DNA of 58,830 bases, taken from Lysobacteraceae bacterium (GTDB lineage: Bacteria > Pseudomonadota > Gammaproteobacteria > Xanthomonadales > Xanthomonadaceae). The notes under the pieces were generated by a model, which worked only from the letters and a program-made list of their open reading frames with translations, made no database searches and was not told the DNA's origin. The stretch's first letter is position 1. Each line of letters starts with the position of its first letter. The position numbers were made by a program, and so were the translations under genes. Positions 37,858 through 47,441 of this stretch are shown here, piece by piece. The stretch is from the NCBI GenBank assembly GCA_028868545.1, contig JAGWUF010000001.1:90204-149033 (forward strand), given 5' to 3'.

Positions 37858-38541
37858 ATGACCCCCACCATCACGCTTGGCCAACGCCTGCAGCGCCTGT
37901 TCCTGACCGGCCTGCTCACCCTGCTGCCGCTCTGGTTGACCTGGGTGGTGGTGAAGTTCGTGTTCGTGCTGCTGGGCGATCTGAGCAAACCACTGGTCGA
38001 GCCGGGCCTGCGCAGCATCGCCGATGGCAACCCGATGACCTTCGGCTGGCTGGTGGAGCCCTGGGTGCAGAACGCAATTGCCCTGGTGGCCACGGTGGGC
38101 TTCATCCTGCTGGCCGGCTGGCTGACCCGGCGCGTGATCGGCCAGCGCCTGCTGGGCTGGTTCGAAACCCTGGTATCACGCATCCCGCTGGCCAGCACCA
38201 TCTACGGCAGTGCGCGCAAGTTGCTGGACATCCTGCAGACCAAACCCGATGGCACCCAGCGCGTGGTGCTGATCGACTTCCCGCACAATGAAATGAAAAC
38301 GCTGGGATTCGTCACCCGGGTGATGCGCGAACAGGGCACCGGGCGCGAGCTGGCGGCGGTCTATGTGCCCACCACGCCCAACCCGACCTCCGGCTATCTG
38401 GAAATCGTGCCGATGGAGAAAATCACGCCCACCGACTGGAACGTGGATCAGGCGATGAGTTTCATCATCAGCGGCGGTGCGGTGGCGCCCGACTCCATCC
38501 CGTTTTCACCGCCGACGGCCGCACAAGCCGACCAGAGCTGA
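37858..38541 (+). CDS. DUF502 family membrane protein
   Basis: A 227-residue protein with two transmembrane segments (about 15-42 and 64-86) and a conserved soluble part: PLASTIYGSARKLLDIL, VVLIDFPHNEMKTLGFVTR, VYVPTTPNPTSGYLEIVP and DQAMSFIISGGA. This is the full DUF502 pattern. The biochemical role of the family is unknown. It follows the kinase gene by 34 bases. Confidence 0.92.
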   Translation: MTPTITLGQRLQRLFLTGLLTLLPLWLTWVVVKFVFVLLGDLSKPLVEPGLRSIADGNPMTFGWLVEPWVQNAIALVATVGFILLAGWLTRRVIGQRLLGWFETLVSRIPLASTIYGSARKLLDILQTKPDGTQRVVLIDFPHNEMKTLGFVTRVMREQGTGRELAAVYVPTTPNPTSGYLEIVPMEKITPTDWNVDQAMSFIISGGAVAPDSIPFSPPTAAQADQS

Positions 38542-38622
38542 CCCCGGTCAAGGCAGGCCGGCTTCGCTGCCGCGATCATGCCGGCACCACGCACAGCGCA
38601 TGCCACTGATTCGGAGCCCCCC

Positions 38623-38859
38623 ATGCTGTTTGATGTCCTCGGCCTCGTGGATGAGACCACCGCCCGTTCGATTGCCTTTGCCATCCATGCTCTCGACCCG
38701 CAAGCGAAGATCACCGCCAACCTGGCCCGTGGCCGCCTGCTGGTGGAAGGTCAATTGCACGAAAATGATGTCAGCGACGCCCTGCGCGCTGCCGGGTTCC
38801 CCGCGACCCTTGCCCCCGAACATGCCGAAGGCAGCACCTGCTGCGGCAGTTGCGGCTGA
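38623..38859 (+). CDS. Small HMA-like protein with Cys-rich tail
   Basis: A 78-residue protein predicted as beta-alpha-beta-beta-alpha-beta, the layout of heavy-metal-associated domains (MLFDVLGLVDETTARSIAFAIHAL...GRLLVEGQLHENDVSDALRAAG). The usual CxxC in the first loop is missing. Instead it ends in CCGSCG, which could bind copper or zinc. No partner transporter is adjacent. A strong terminator follows it. Confidence 0.7.
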   Translation: MLFDVLGLVDETTARSIAFAIHALDPQAKITANLARGRLLVEGQLHENDVSDALRAAGFPATLAPEHAEGSTCCGSCG

Positions 38860-38885
38860 GGCCACCCGCCTGCGGCAACGCGCTT

Positions 38886-38914
38886 GCACAAAGCCCGCCC
38901 GGCGGGCTTTGTGC
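38886..38914. terminator. Strong hairpin terminator before dxs
   Basis: GCACAAAGCCCGC (38886-38898) pairs perfectly with GCGGGCTTTGTGC (38902-38914) around CCG. The downstream T run is short (GTTTC). It ends the transcript of the HMA-like gene and makes any dxs start before 38914 unlikely. Confidence 0.75.
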
Positions 38915-38929
38915 GTTTCGGGCGTCACG

Positions 38930-38958
38930 TTGCCCACACCCGCCGACGGCGCGACAAT
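38930..38958 (+). promoter_or_regulatory. dxs promoter, predicted leaderless
   Basis: TTGCCC (38930-38935) and GACAAT (38953-38958) are 17 bases apart. The ATG of dxs is six bases after the -10 box, so transcription would begin at about the A of the start codon. Confidence 0.5.
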
Positions 38959-38964
38959 AGGCGG

Positions 38965-40869
38965 ATGATCGACGTGTCCCGCTACCCCTTGCTGTCGCAG
39001 ATCGACAGCCCTGCCGACCTGCGCCAGTTGCCCGAGTCCTCCGTGCGTGCGGTGGCCGACGAGTTGCGTGCCCACCTCATCGAATCGGTCGGCAAGTCCG
39101 GCGGACATTTCGGCGCGGGCCTGGGCGTGGTCGAGCTGACGACCGTCCTGCACTATCTGTACGACACGCCCGAAGACCGCCTGGTCTGGGACGTGGGCCA
39201 TCAAAGCTATCCGCACAAGATCCTCACCGGCCGCCGCGACCGCATCCATACGGTCAAGCAGAAGGACGGGGTGGCGCCGTTCCCCAAGCGCGAGGAAAGC
39301 GAATACGACACCTTCGGCGTCGGCCATTCCTCGACCTCGATCTCGGCCGCGCTGGGCATGGCCATCGCCAATGCGAAGGCCGGCATCGACCGCCGCATCG
39401 TGGCGGTGATCGGCGACGGCGCGATGACCGCGGGCATGGCCTGGGAAGCGCTGGGCCACGCCGGCGGCATGGACGAGGAGCCGGACATCCTGGTGATCCT
39501 CAACGACAACCGCATGTCGATCAGCGAAGCCGTCGGCGGGCTGACCAAGATGCTCGGGCGGATGTCCGGCAACCGCACCTTGAACGCCATCCGCGAGGGC
39601 GGCAAGAAGCTGCTGGGCGACAAGCGCAACCCGCCGGCGCGCTTCGTCAAGCGCTGGGAAGAACACTGGAAGGGCATGTTCGTGCCGTCCACCCTGTTCG
39701 AGCAGATGGGCTTCCACTACACCGGTCCGATCGATGGCCACGACACCGACGCCCTGCTGCAGACGCTGAAGACGCTCAAGGGCCTGAAAGGGCCGCAGCT
39801 GCTGCACATCATCACCACCAAGGGCAAAGGCTACGAACTGGCCGAAGGCGACCAGATCGGCTACCACGCGGTGTCACCGTTCGACCCGTCGATCGGCGTG
39901 GTCGGCAAGCCCGCGGCGAAGAAGCCCACCTATACCGACGTGTTCGGCGACTGGCTCTGCGACATGGCGGCAAGCGACCCGAAGCTGCTCGGCATCACCC
40001 CGGCGATGCGCGAGGGTTCAGGACTGGTGCGCTTCAGCCAGGAATATCCGGACCGCTATTTCGACGTCGCCATCGCCGAGCAGCACGCGGTCACGCTGGC
40101 CGCCGGCATGGCCTGCGAAGGCGCGAAACCCGTGGTGGCGATCTACTCCACCTTCCTGCAGCGCGGCTACGACCAGCTGGTGCACGACGTCGCCATCCAG
40201 AACCTGGACGTGCTGTTCGCCATCGACCGCGGCGGCGTGGTCGGCCCGGACGGCGCCACCCACGCCGGCAATCTGGATCTGAGCTACCTGCGCTGCGTGC
40301 CGAACATGCTGGTGATGGCGCCGGCCGACGAAAACGAATGCCGGCAGCTGCTGTCCACCGGCTTCCGCCACCAGGGCCCGGCCGCGGTGCGCTACCCGCG
40401 TGGCATCGGCCCCGGCGTGGCGGTGCAGCCGGGGCTGGACACGCTGCCGATCGGCAAGGCGCAGCTGCGCCGCAGCGGCGCGCGGATCGCCCTGCTCGCG
40501 TTCGGCGCGGTCGTGCCGGCCGCCGAACAAGTCGGCGAAGAACTGGGCTTGACGGTCGTCAACATGCGCTTCGTCAAACCGCTGGATCGCGCGCTGATCC
40601 TGGAGCTTGCGAAGACCCACGCAGGCTTGGTGACGCTGGAGGACAACGTGGTCGCCGGCGGTGCCGGCAGCGGCGTGGCCGAACTGCTGGCCGCCGAAAG
40701 CATCACCCTGCCGATCCTGCACCTGGGCCTGCCCGACGCGTTCCAGCACCACGCCAGCCGCGAAGACCTGCTGGCCGAAGCCGGGCTGGACGCCGCCGGC
40801 ATCCGTGCGGCGGTGCTGCAGCGCTGGCCCGCACTGCACGCGCCCAATCGCGTGCAGGCGGCGTCCTGA
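38965..40869 (+). CDS. dxs: 1-deoxy-D-xylulose-5-phosphate synthase
   Basis: A 634-residue thiamine-diphosphate enzyme, the first step of the MEP isoprenoid pathway, making DXP from pyruvate and glyceraldehyde-3-phosphate. It has [31 protein letters not shown], the ThDP motif [14 protein letters not shown]...[21 protein letters not shown] and the C-terminal transketolase domain. ATG 38965 gives the family start. The longer frame would include the terminator at 38886. Confidence 0.97.
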   Translation: MIDVSRYPLLSQIDSPADLRQLPESSVRAVADELRAHLIESVGKSGGHFGAGLGVVELTTVLHYLYDTPEDRLVWDVGHQSYPHKILTGRRDRIHTVKQKDGVAPFPKREESEYDTFGVGHSSTSISAALGMAIANAKAGIDRRIVAVIGDGAMTAGMAWEALGHAGGMDEEPDILVILNDNRMSISEAVGGLTKMLGRMSGNRTLNAIREGGKKLLGDKRNPPARFVKRWEEHWKGMFVPSTLFEQMGFHYTGPIDGHDTDALLQTLKTLKGLKGPQLLHIITTKGKGYELAEGDQIGYHAVSPFDPSIGVVGKPAAKKPTYTDVFGDWLCDMAASDPKLLGITPAMREGSGLVRFSQEYPDRYFDVAIAEQHAVTLAAGMACEGAKPVVAIYSTFLQRGYDQLVHDVAIQNLDVLFAIDRGGVVGPDGATHAGNLDLSYLRCVPNMLVMAPADENECRQLLSTGFRHQGPAAVRYPRGIGPGVAVQPGLDTLPIGKAQLRRSGARIALLAFGAVVPAAEQVGEELGLTVVNMRFVKPLDRALILELAKTHAGLVTLEDNVVAGGAGSGVAELLAAESITLPILHLGLPDAFQHHASREDLLAEAGLDAAGIRAAVLQRWPALHAPNRVQAAS

Positions 40870-40878
40870 GCACCGCGC

Positions 40879-41943
40879 TCACTCGTCCGGTGCGATGACG
40901 GTGTAGCCCCTGGCCTGCAATTTCGCCAGATAACCGTTGGCACCCAACATCTTGTTCAGCGGCAGCATCGCGAAGGTCACCGAGTTGCTGTCCAGCGCCT
41001 TGTCGACAGCGGCCATCCACTTGGTGTCCAAACGCTTGCCGGCATCGCCGAAGCCCAGCCGCTTGCCGATGCCCGCCTCGGAAATGGCATTGCTGCACGC
41101 TTCCCACTGATACGCCGGCGGCAAGGCGCGCAACCTTGCGACATCGCCGGTGGCCCAGGCATTGGCGCGGGCGCGCATTGCATCGATTTCGGTTTCCAGC
41201 TGGTTCATCGTGTTGTCGAAACACGCCAGATCATCCAGCGTGGTCTTCGACCATTCCTTGAGCAGCGGCTTGGGGTCGGTGACCACGATTTCTTCCTTGA
41301 CCACGGTCACGGCGGGGTGATGCGCTTCGATCACCTTGTTGATCACCGGTGTGATGATGTTGCTGCCATCCAGCCCATCATGTTTCATCGCCTTGGCATA
41401 CAACTCCTGCGCTGCGAACAAGGGCCGCCATTTCTCGACTGTGCCGTCATTGCCGATGTAACGTGCTTTCAGCACCTGCCAGCGCGCATACGAGGCCGGC
41501 GACACTACATCCTTGAGTTTCCTGTCATCCGGGTTGTTGCGTGCGCCCAACATCTTCGGCATCAGCAACAGGCCCTTGAACCAACCCACATCGACCTTGA
41601 GGCCGGCGGAGGGCGCACGAATGACTTCCTGCGCGCCCGCCAGCACCCGGCTGACCTGCGCCGACTGCCATTGCATCTTGGTCGGCAAGGGGCTGATCAA
41701 ACCCAGGATGTAGAGGTCATGATTGCCCTTGCGCACGATCCACAAGCCAGGCCCGGGCTGCTCGCCCTCCACCACCACCGTGGCCTCGGTACGAATGCCG
41801 TCCTTTGCCGCGGGCAGTGCGGCTTCCGGTGGTGGCGCTGCTTGCGCTGGCTGCACTTCCTGCGCTGGCTGCACTTGCTGTGCATTCGCTGACAGCGTGC
41901 TGATGAACGTGATGAGTGCCACCGCCAAACCTGACATTCGCAT
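40879..41943 (-). CDS. TraB/GumN family secreted protein
   Basis: A 354-residue protein with a signal peptide (about 1-23, ending ANAQQ) and a short Gln/Pro/Ala repeat (QPAQEVQPAQAAPP). The body has GLWIVRKGNHDLYILGLISPLP, the TraB start strand, and a C-terminal NSVTFAMLPLNKMLGANGYLAKLQARGY-like end (given here in parts) common in GumN-type proteins. The usual GxxH/ExxH of TraB proteases is not clear, since the first motif reads GLISPL rather than GTxH, so enzymatic activity is doubtful. ATG 41943 follows AAGGAAA; ATG 41937 is an alternative. Confidence 0.8.
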   Translation of the reverse strand: MRMSGLAVALITFISTLSANAQQVQPAQEVQPAQAAPPPEAALPAAKDGIRTEATVVVEGEQPGPGLWIVRKGNHDLYILGLISPLPTKMQWQSAQVSRVLAGAQEVIRAPSAGLKVDVGWFKGLLLMPKMLGARNNPDDRKLKDVVSPASYARWQVLKARYIGNDGTVEKWRPLFAAQELYAKAMKHDGLDGSNIITPVINKVIEAHHPAVTVVKEEIVVTDPKPLLKEWSKTTLDDLACFDNTMNQLETEIDAMRARANAWATGDVARLRALPPAYQWEACSNAISEAGIGKRLGFGDAGKRLDTKWMAAVDKALDSNSVTFAMLPLNKMLGANGYLAKLQARGYTVIAPDE

Positions 41944-42130
41944 CCTGCATTTCCTTGTCCTTTGGGCAGGCCGCAGTGTGCCTGCTGTTTCGCCGGAAAA
42001 ACCGCATCGTTGCTGAATAACGAAAACACAACACGCACCGATGTTTGTTTTGCAGCAGGCCGGTTTGCTTGCACTGCTGCCGCATTCGCAGGATGCTTGC
42101 CTCCTCCGCAGGCAACCGAAATGAGATGTC

Positions 42131-42526
42131 ATGGCCATTCGTGTCGTTCGTCTGGGCACCCCGCGCGCCAAGGGCGAGGCGCTGCGCGTGGGTACGGTGC
42201 GACGGCCGCCGCGCGGGGTGCCGAAATCCGAGTTTTCCAAGCGTGATTTCTACGATGTCTGGCTGCCCACCGTCGCGCCCAGCCAGGAAACCATGGACCT
42301 CGCGCATGCCGCCGTCACGGACAAGGACTGGGCCAACTTCTTCAAGCACTACCGCGCGGAAATGAAGCGACCCGATGCCCAGCACGCCATCGCGCTGCTG
42401 GCGGCAATGTCGCACGCGGCGGATTTTTCACTCGGCTGCTATTGCGAAAACGAGGCGCATTGCCACCGGCATGCGCTGCGCGAGTTGCTGCGCGATGCCG
42501 GGGCCGACATCGTGGAAAGCGCCTAA
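42131..42526 (+). CDS. DUF488 family protein
   Basis: A 131-residue cytoplasmic protein with the DUF488 features: a basic N-terminus (VRLGTPRAKGEALRVGTVRRPPRG), YDVWLPTVAPS, WANFFKHYRAEM and the Cys/His end LGCYCENEAHCHRHALRELL, which suggests metal binding. Biochemical function is unknown. It overlaps the convergent glycosylase gene by four bases. Confidence 0.9.
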   Translation: MAIRVVRLGTPRAKGEALRVGTVRRPPRGVPKSEFSKRDFYDVWLPTVAPSQETMDLAHAAVTDKDWANFFKHYRAEMKRPDAQHAIALLAAMSHAADFSLGCYCENEAHCHRHALRELLRDAGADIVESA

Positions 42527-43188
42527 CCCTGGGAACGCCTGACCGGCTTCGCCGCTGCCGCGGCATCGGCAATGCGCCACAGATAGAAACTGGCGTAACT
42601 GCGATACGGGCCCCAGCGTTCACCACGTTCGGCCAGCTGTCGGGGAGTGGGCATGGCATCGCGCTTGTCCACCACCTGCGCGCCCTTGCGAATGCCGAGA
42701 TCATCGACCGGCAGCACGTCGGGGCGCCCCAGGCGGAACATCAGCATCATCTCCACCGTCCAGCGACCGATGCCGCGCACCGGCACCAAGGCGGCAACGA
42801 TGGCATCGTCGTGCATCCCCGCCATCTGCCGCAGGCTGGGGATTTCGCCCGCCGCCTCGCGCCGCGCCAGATCCCGCAACGCCAGCGTCTTGTTGCCGGA
42901 GACGCCGCAGCCGCGTAGTGTGGCATCGTCGACCCGCGCCAGCGTGTCGCAGTGGAAGCGGTCGCTGCCGATGGCGGCTTCCACGCGCGCCACGATGGTG
43001 CCGGCCGCTTTGCCGCTCAATTGCTGGAACAGGATGGCGCGCGCCAGCGCATCCACCGGATCGAACGGCTTGCCCCAGCGCGGGTCGGCCGGAATCGGTG
43101 GCAACTTGCGCAGCCACGCCGCCAATTTGCGATCCCGTTTGCACAGATGCAAAAAAGCATCGTCGACATCGAATCCGCGACCGGCCAT
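42523..43188 (-). CDS. DNA-3-methyladenine glycosylase II (AlkA-like)
   Basis: A 221-residue HhH-GPD base-excision enzyme without an Ada domain. It has ALARAILFQQLSGKAAGTI, the helix-hairpin-helix LVPVRGIGRWTVEMMLMF and the catalytic Asp in DVLPVDDLGIRKG. It should excise alkylated purines. There are no FeS cysteines, which separates it from MutY/Nth. It is close to the DUF423 gene (three bases). Confidence 0.93.
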   Translation of the reverse strand: MAGRGFDVDDAFLHLCKRDRKLAAWLRKLPPIPADPRWGKPFDPVDALARAILFQQLSGKAAGTIVARVEAAIGSDRFHCDTLARVDDATLRGCGVSGNKTLALRDLARREAAGEIPSLRQMAGMHDDAIVAALVPVRGIGRWTVEMMLMFRLGRPDVLPVDDLGIRKGAQVVDKRDAMPTPRQLAERGERWGPYRSYASFYLWRIADAAAAAKPVRRSQG

Positions 43189-43191
43189 GGC

Positions 43192-43566
43192 TCAGCCGCG
43201 CAGACGGTCGTAGGCATGCAGCAGCCAGCCGCTGATGGCCAAGCCGCCGCCCAGCGGGGCCAAGGCCGGTGCCAGGCCCAGCCATGTCGCCGCCAGCAGG
43301 CTGCCCGCGAACAGCAGCACGCCCACCAGCAGCATCGCCAGCGCCAGCAGCCCGGTCGGCCGCTGCGCCAGCGGTGCCAACGCGGTCAGGGCCAGACCGT
43401 GCAGGAACGTGAACATCGACGCCTGCAACAGGCGCGGGCTGCTCTCGGGCGCAGCCGCGTGGAAGGCATAGGCCGCCAGCGCCAGCGACAGGCCGGCCAG
43501 CAGGCTGCCGAGGGCGGCCAGGTTGCGTCGATACACGACGAACGCGGGTGTGGGCAAGGTTGTCAT
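43192..43566 (-). CDS. DUF423 family membrane protein
   Basis: A 124-residue protein with four transmembrane helices. It matches DUF423 (YgdD-like): AALGSLLAGLSLALAAYAFHA, HGLALTAL, and PLGGGLAISGWLLHAYDRLRG. The function is unknown. It is probably cotranscribed with the glycosylase gene. Confidence 0.87.
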   Translation of the reverse strand: MTTLPTPAFVVYRRNLAALGSLLAGLSLALAAYAFHAAAPESSPRLLQASMFTFLHGLALTALAPLAQRPTGLLALAMLLVGVLLFAGSLLAATWLGLAPALAPLGGGLAISGWLLHAYDRLRG

Positions 43567-43599
43567 GGCCGCATTGTGCCCGCATCCGTCCGCACAAAT

Positions 43600-43629
43600 G
43601 CAAACGCCGCGTCGAAGCGCGGCGTTTGC
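43600..43629 (-). terminator. Terminator after the SRPBCC gene
   Basis: GCAAACGCCGCG (43600-43611) pairs perfectly with CGCGGCGTTTGC (43618-43629) around TCGAAG. It lies 21 bases past the stop at 43651 on the minus strand, and the T run is weak (ATTTG). Confidence 0.7.
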
Positions 43630-43650
43630 GGTATTGCGAGGAGCGCGAAC

Positions 43651-44718
43651 TTACTTGACCGGCCAATACACGTCGAATTGGCCATTCTCGGTGAACGCAC
43701 TGGCAATACCCGACTTGTAGTCTTCGTAGGCACGATCCTTGACTTCGTAGCCGTGGGTCGCCGCCCAGGCACGCAGGGCATTGCGGGTGTTCTCCAGTTC
43801 GGCCATGTAACCGCTGTAGGCCGCCACCGCCGCCTTGCCGGCGGGCACCTGCACGAACTTCACCGGGGCACCTGCCGGGATCGTCACCTTGCCAGCCGCA
43901 CCGCCACCCTTCTTGCGCACGACCTGGGCCACGTCGAAAGTGTACTTCTCGCGGCCCATGTCGGTGGTGATGATGCGCAGCGGGCCGACCGCTTCCAGTT
44001 CATTGGCATCCAGGGTGCGCTTGATCCACTCGGCATTGGAGGTGATCGAGGCCTGGATCTGGGCATTGCCGCGATCCACCTGGCCGGCGCTCACCACCAG
44101 CATGTCCTCGGCCGGTCGATCCACCACCTTCGGGGTCGCCATCTTGCTGCCGCTGGCGGCGTAGTCGATGTTCGGCACCGAGGCCAGCACACCCACCAAC
44201 CGTGCCAGGCCCATTTTCAGGTCATCCCCGACATGGCGGGTCACGTACAGGCCGGCATAGCGACCGATCAGGTTCCAGCCATAGTCCACGTCGTAGGTCT
44301 GGGTGATTTCGACGTTGCGGTTGTTGCGGCCGGTGGGCTTGAACAGGAACGCGGTTCGCTTGTTCTCGCCGCGCTCGATGTTGTCGATCTTGATCGCGAT
44401 CTTTTCCTTCGCCACGCTCTCGACGATCTCGTAGGAGCCCTTGCCCAGGCGCTTTTCCTGCGAGGTGTAGTCCAGCCGCGCACCCACGCCTTCGACCGGG
44501 CCGGACAGATCCAGCTGCATGCGCGGATCACGCAGCACCAGCGGGTTCCAGTCCTTGAAGCGACGGAAGCTGTTGAGGGTGTCGAACACGATGGTCATCT
44601 TGCGATTGGTTTCGACCTTCTCCACCAAGTGGCGCGAGGAAGGCAACATCAGTCCCACGACCAGATACAACGCGAAAACGATCGCAAGGGAAATCAGGAT
44701 CTCGAGCAAACGAGTCAT
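43651..44718 (-). CDS. SRPBCC family membrane-anchored protein
   Basis: A 355-residue protein with one N-terminal transmembrane helix (about 5-26). An SRPBCC/polyketide-cyclase fold follows (about 30-190), seen in the DTLNSFRRFKDWNPLV start and EITQTYDVDYGWNLIGRYAGLYV. The C-terminal half (about 200-355) resembles a GyrI-like or effector-binding region ending FDVYWPVK. The ligand is unknown. GGAG lies upstream of the ATG. Confidence 0.8.
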   Translation of the reverse strand: MTRLLEILISLAIVFALYLVVGLMLPSSRHLVEKVETNRKMTIVFDTLNSFRRFKDWNPLVLRDPRMQLDLSGPVEGVGARLDYTSQEKRLGKGSYEIVESVAKEKIAIKIDNIERGENKRTAFLFKPTGRNNRNVEITQTYDVDYGWNLIGRYAGLYVTRHVGDDLKMGLARLVGVLASVPNIDYAASGSKMATPKVVDRPAEDMLVVSAGQVDRGNAQIQASITSNAEWIKRTLDANELEAVGPLRIITTDMGREKYTFDVAQVVRKKGGGAAGKVTIPAGAPVKFVQVPAGKAAVAAYSGYMAELENTRNALRAWAATHGYEVKDRAYEDYKSGIASAFTENGQFDVYWPVK

Positions 44719-44851
44719 TCAGGAATCTCCGGAGAAGGCTGTCGGCGGTCTATCGCCGCGCAGACCCCCCATCCTAGCAAACTGAACCCCCGCTCTGCGA
44801 GGGGATGGCCGCCACAAACCGCGATCTTCCGCACCAATTGAGGTTTCCGGC

Positions 44852-45493
44852 TCAGACCAGCTGCAATTCGAAGGCTTTCAGCACCGCCCGCGTACGGTCG
44901 CGCACGCCCAATTTGCTGAGGATGTTGGAGACGTGGTTCTTGATCGTCCCCTCCGCCACCCCCAGCGAATTGGCGATTTCCTTGTTGGAAAAGCCCGAGG
45001 CCATCAAGCGCAGGATCTCGGTCTCGCGGTCGGTCAGCGGGTCCGGGCGATCCAGGCTGACAAAATCATTGCGCATGTGCTCCAGCCCCGACAGCAGGCG
45101 CTGGGTCACCGCCGGCTGCACCAGCGAGCCGCCAGCCGCCACCGCCTGGATGGCATCCACCAGCTGCTCCAGCGACACGTCCTTGAGCAGGTAGCCCTTG
45201 GCCCCGGCCTTGATGCCGGCCAGCACCAGCGCGTCATCATCGAAGGTGGTCAGGATGATGGTGGGCGGCAACGTGCCGGCGCGGCCCAATGCCTGCAGCG
45301 CTTCCAGCCCGGACATCGCCGGCATCCGCATGTCCATCAGCACCACGTCGGGCCGAACCTGCGGAATCAGCTCCACCGCCTGCCGGCCATCGATGGCCTC
45401 GGCCACGACTTCAATCCCGTCGGCAAGCGCCAGCAACGAACGGATCCCCTGGCGCACCAGGGTTTGATCGTCAACCAGAAAGACACGGATCAT
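44852..45493 (-). CDS. NarL/LuxR-type response regulator
   Basis: A 213-residue protein. The receiver (1-120) has VFLVDDQTLVRQGI, the phospho-Asp in VVLMDMRMPAMSG, and Lys in GYLLKDVS. The LuxR HTH (145-210) has LTDRETEILRLMASGFSNKEIA and GTIKNHVSNILSKLGV. It overlaps its kinase gene by four bases. Target genes cannot be read from the sequence. Confidence 0.95.
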   Translation of the reverse strand: MIRVFLVDDQTLVRQGIRSLLALADGIEVVAEAIDGRQAVELIPQVRPDVVLMDMRMPAMSGLEALQALGRAGTLPPTIILTTFDDDALVLAGIKAGAKGYLLKDVSLEQLVDAIQAVAAGGSLVQPAVTQRLLSGLEHMRNDFVSLDRPDPLTDRETEILRLMASGFSNKEIANSLGVAEGTIKNHVSNILSKLGVRDRTRAVLKAFELQLV

Positions 45494-46689
45494 GCGGCTA
45501 CTCCCTCAGGCAGTCGGGTGGCGGCGTTGGGGGCCACGGGCAAGGTGATGGTGAGCTGAAAACCGTGGCCACTCTGGCTGACGATGTCCATCCGGCCACC
45601 ATGCTGGCGCAGCCGCTCCGCCAGACCGCGCAGGCCATTGCCCGGATCCAGCCGTTCGCAACCGCGCCCATCATCGCGCACTTGCAACAGGATTTCGCTG
45701 CCTTCGCGCTGCGCCCGCAGCCACAGATGCGCGGCATCCGCATGCCGCACGGCATTGGTGATGGCTTCCTGCGCGCAGCGCAGCAGCACATGGGCGCGCT
45801 CGGGGTCGTCGGCGGTCAACGGCTCTTCGATCTGCATGTCGATCGCCAGTTTGGGCACGTTCTCCCCCAGCAGCCGCAGGGCGGACGCCAGATCGATCGC
45901 GCCGCCCTCGCGCAACTGGCTGACCGCCTCGCGCACGTCGGTCAGCAGCAGGCGCGCCAGCGTATGCGCCTGCTGCACATGCTCCTTGACGCGGCCCTCG
46001 GACAGGTGGCCGGCCACTTCCAGATTGAGGCTGAGTGCGGTCAGGTGGTGCCCCAGCAGGTCATGCAATTCGCGCGAGATGCGGGTGCGTTCGTTCACCC
46101 GCGCACTGTCGGCCAGCAAGGCGCGGGTGGCGCGCAGTTCGGCATTGAGCCGGCGCTGCTCTTCCCGTGCCTGCACTTGCTGCAGCGCAACAAGACTCAC
46201 GATGAACACGAAACCGGAAAACCCCGCATACAGCATCGACTGCATCAGCGCTTCCAGCGGCGGGAAGCCCAGCCAGCGGATGAACACCGGCACCACCGCC
46301 AACTGGCTGGCCAGCAGCCACGCCCCGCCCAGCGGCAACGGCAACAACCAGGGCAGGACACAGGCGGCCACCATCAGCAGCACGCTGCCCAGACCCGACC
46401 CGTTGTAGTAGCTCACCCCGACCGCGGACAGCGTCAGCACCACCAGCAGCAGGTAATCGGCCACGCGGTGCCCGCGCGCGCCCAGATTGCGGGTCAGCCA
46501 GGCATAGCAGGCCCCGAACGCCAGATACGCCAGCCAGCCCTGCCAGGGCATCGGCCGCAACGCCAGTTCGGCATCGACATCGCCGGCATGGGTACCCAGC
46601 CACGAATACAGCAGCGGCAGGCCCACCATCGCCCAGGTGAACAGGCCGGCATAGCGCAGCAATCGGGTATGGGAGATTCGCACCAGCAT
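45490..46689 (-). CDS. HisKA_3 sensor histidine kinase (DesK-like)
   Basis: A 399-residue protein with about six transmembrane helices in residues 10-165. A DHp helix with the phospho-His follows in RTRISRELHDLLGHHLTALS, then a HATPase domain with CAQEAITNAVRHADA and VRDDGRGC. Membrane-embedded sensing without a periplasmic domain is typical of DesK or LiaS relatives that detect lipid or envelope state. Its stop overlaps the regulator start. Confidence 0.94.
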   Translation of the reverse strand: MLVRISHTRLLRYAGLFTWAMVGLPLLYSWLGTHAGDVDAELALRPMPWQGWLAYLAFGACYAWLTRNLGARGHRVADYLLLVVLTLSAVGVSYYNGSGLGSVLLMVAACVLPWLLPLPLGGAWLLASQLAVVPVFIRWLGFPPLEALMQSMLYAGFSGFVFIVSLVALQQVQAREEQRRLNAELRATRALLADSARVNERTRISRELHDLLGHHLTALSLNLEVAGHLSEGRVKEHVQQAHTLARLLLTDVREAVSQLREGGAIDLASALRLLGENVPKLAIDMQIEEPLTADDPERAHVLLRCAQEAITNAVRHADAAHLWLRAQREGSEILLQVRDDGRGCERLDPGNGLRGLAERLRQHGGRMDIVSQSGHGFQLTITLPVAPNAATRLPEGVAA

Positions 46690-46826
46690 GCCCTGTTATA
46701 CCGCCTGCCGGCCCGGTTCGGCTTGCTCCGAAGGTCATGCCCCGCGCATCTGGCAGCCATGCGATAATCCCGCGTCCGTCCCGCACCGCGGGTTCCATGC
46801 AACACCCAAGAACGGAGTTTTCAGGA

Positions 46827-47441
46827 ATGTCGATCGCCATCCGCGACGTGCGCGAGCACGAGCTGGATTCGGTTCTGGCCCTCAACAATGCGGCTGGCCC
46901 TGCGATCCTCCCCCTCGAGTCTGCCCGTCTGCGCCAGCTGTTCGACAGCGCGGAGTATTTTCGTGTCGCCGAGCGCGATGGCGCGCTGGCCGGCTTCCTG
47001 CTGGGCTTCGGCTCGCAGAGCGGCCATGACAGCCAGAATTTCGCCTGGTTCCGCGCCCGCCATCCGGATTTTTTCTACATCGATCGCGTGGTGGTGGCCA
47101 GTCGTCGCCGTGGCGGCGGCGTGGGCCGCGCGCTGTATGCCGACGTGCAAAGTTATGCGGAACTGCGCTATCCGCAACTGGCCTGCGAGGTCTTCCTCGA
47201 ACACGGTGCCGACCACGCCCTGCTGTTCCACGGCAGCTTCGGCTTCCGCGAAGTGGGCCAGAACGTGATGTCGGGGGCCGAAGGCCCGGGCCACGACGTG
47301 CGTGCGGCGATGCTGATGAAGGCACTGTGCAGCTACCCCTGGGTGCACGCCACCTACGGCGATGCACTGCCGGATGTCGCCTGGCTGCAGCGTCCGCGTG
47401 CGCGCCGTCTGGCGGCGCTTGCCACCGGAACCGATGCATGA
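46827..47441 (+). CDS. GNAT family N-acetyltransferase
   Basis: A 204-residue protein with a GNAT fold at about 1-165: SIAIRDVREHELDSVLALNN, GFLLGF, FFYIDRVVVASRRRGGGVGRALY with the acetyl-CoA P-loop (RRRGGGVGRA), and FHGSFGFREVG. The C-terminal 40 residues (SYPWVHATYGDALPDVAWL) are an added tail. ATG 46827 follows ACGGAG. Its stop overlaps the minC start (ATGA). The substrate is unknown. Confidence 0.88.
   Translation: MSIAIRDVREHELDSVLALNNAAGPAILPLESARLRQLFDSAEYFRVAERDGALAGFLLGFGSQSGHDSQNFAWFRARHPDFFYIDRVVVASRRRGGGVGRALYADVQSYAELRYPQLACEVFLEHGADHALLFHGSFGFREVGQNVMSGAEGPGHDVRAAMLMKALCSYPWVHATYGDALPDVAWLQRPRARRLAALATGTDA

Noticed and set aside
38884-38964. Upstream in-frame ATG for dxs
   Set aside because: The added residues are unconserved and the region contains the terminator at 38886-38914.
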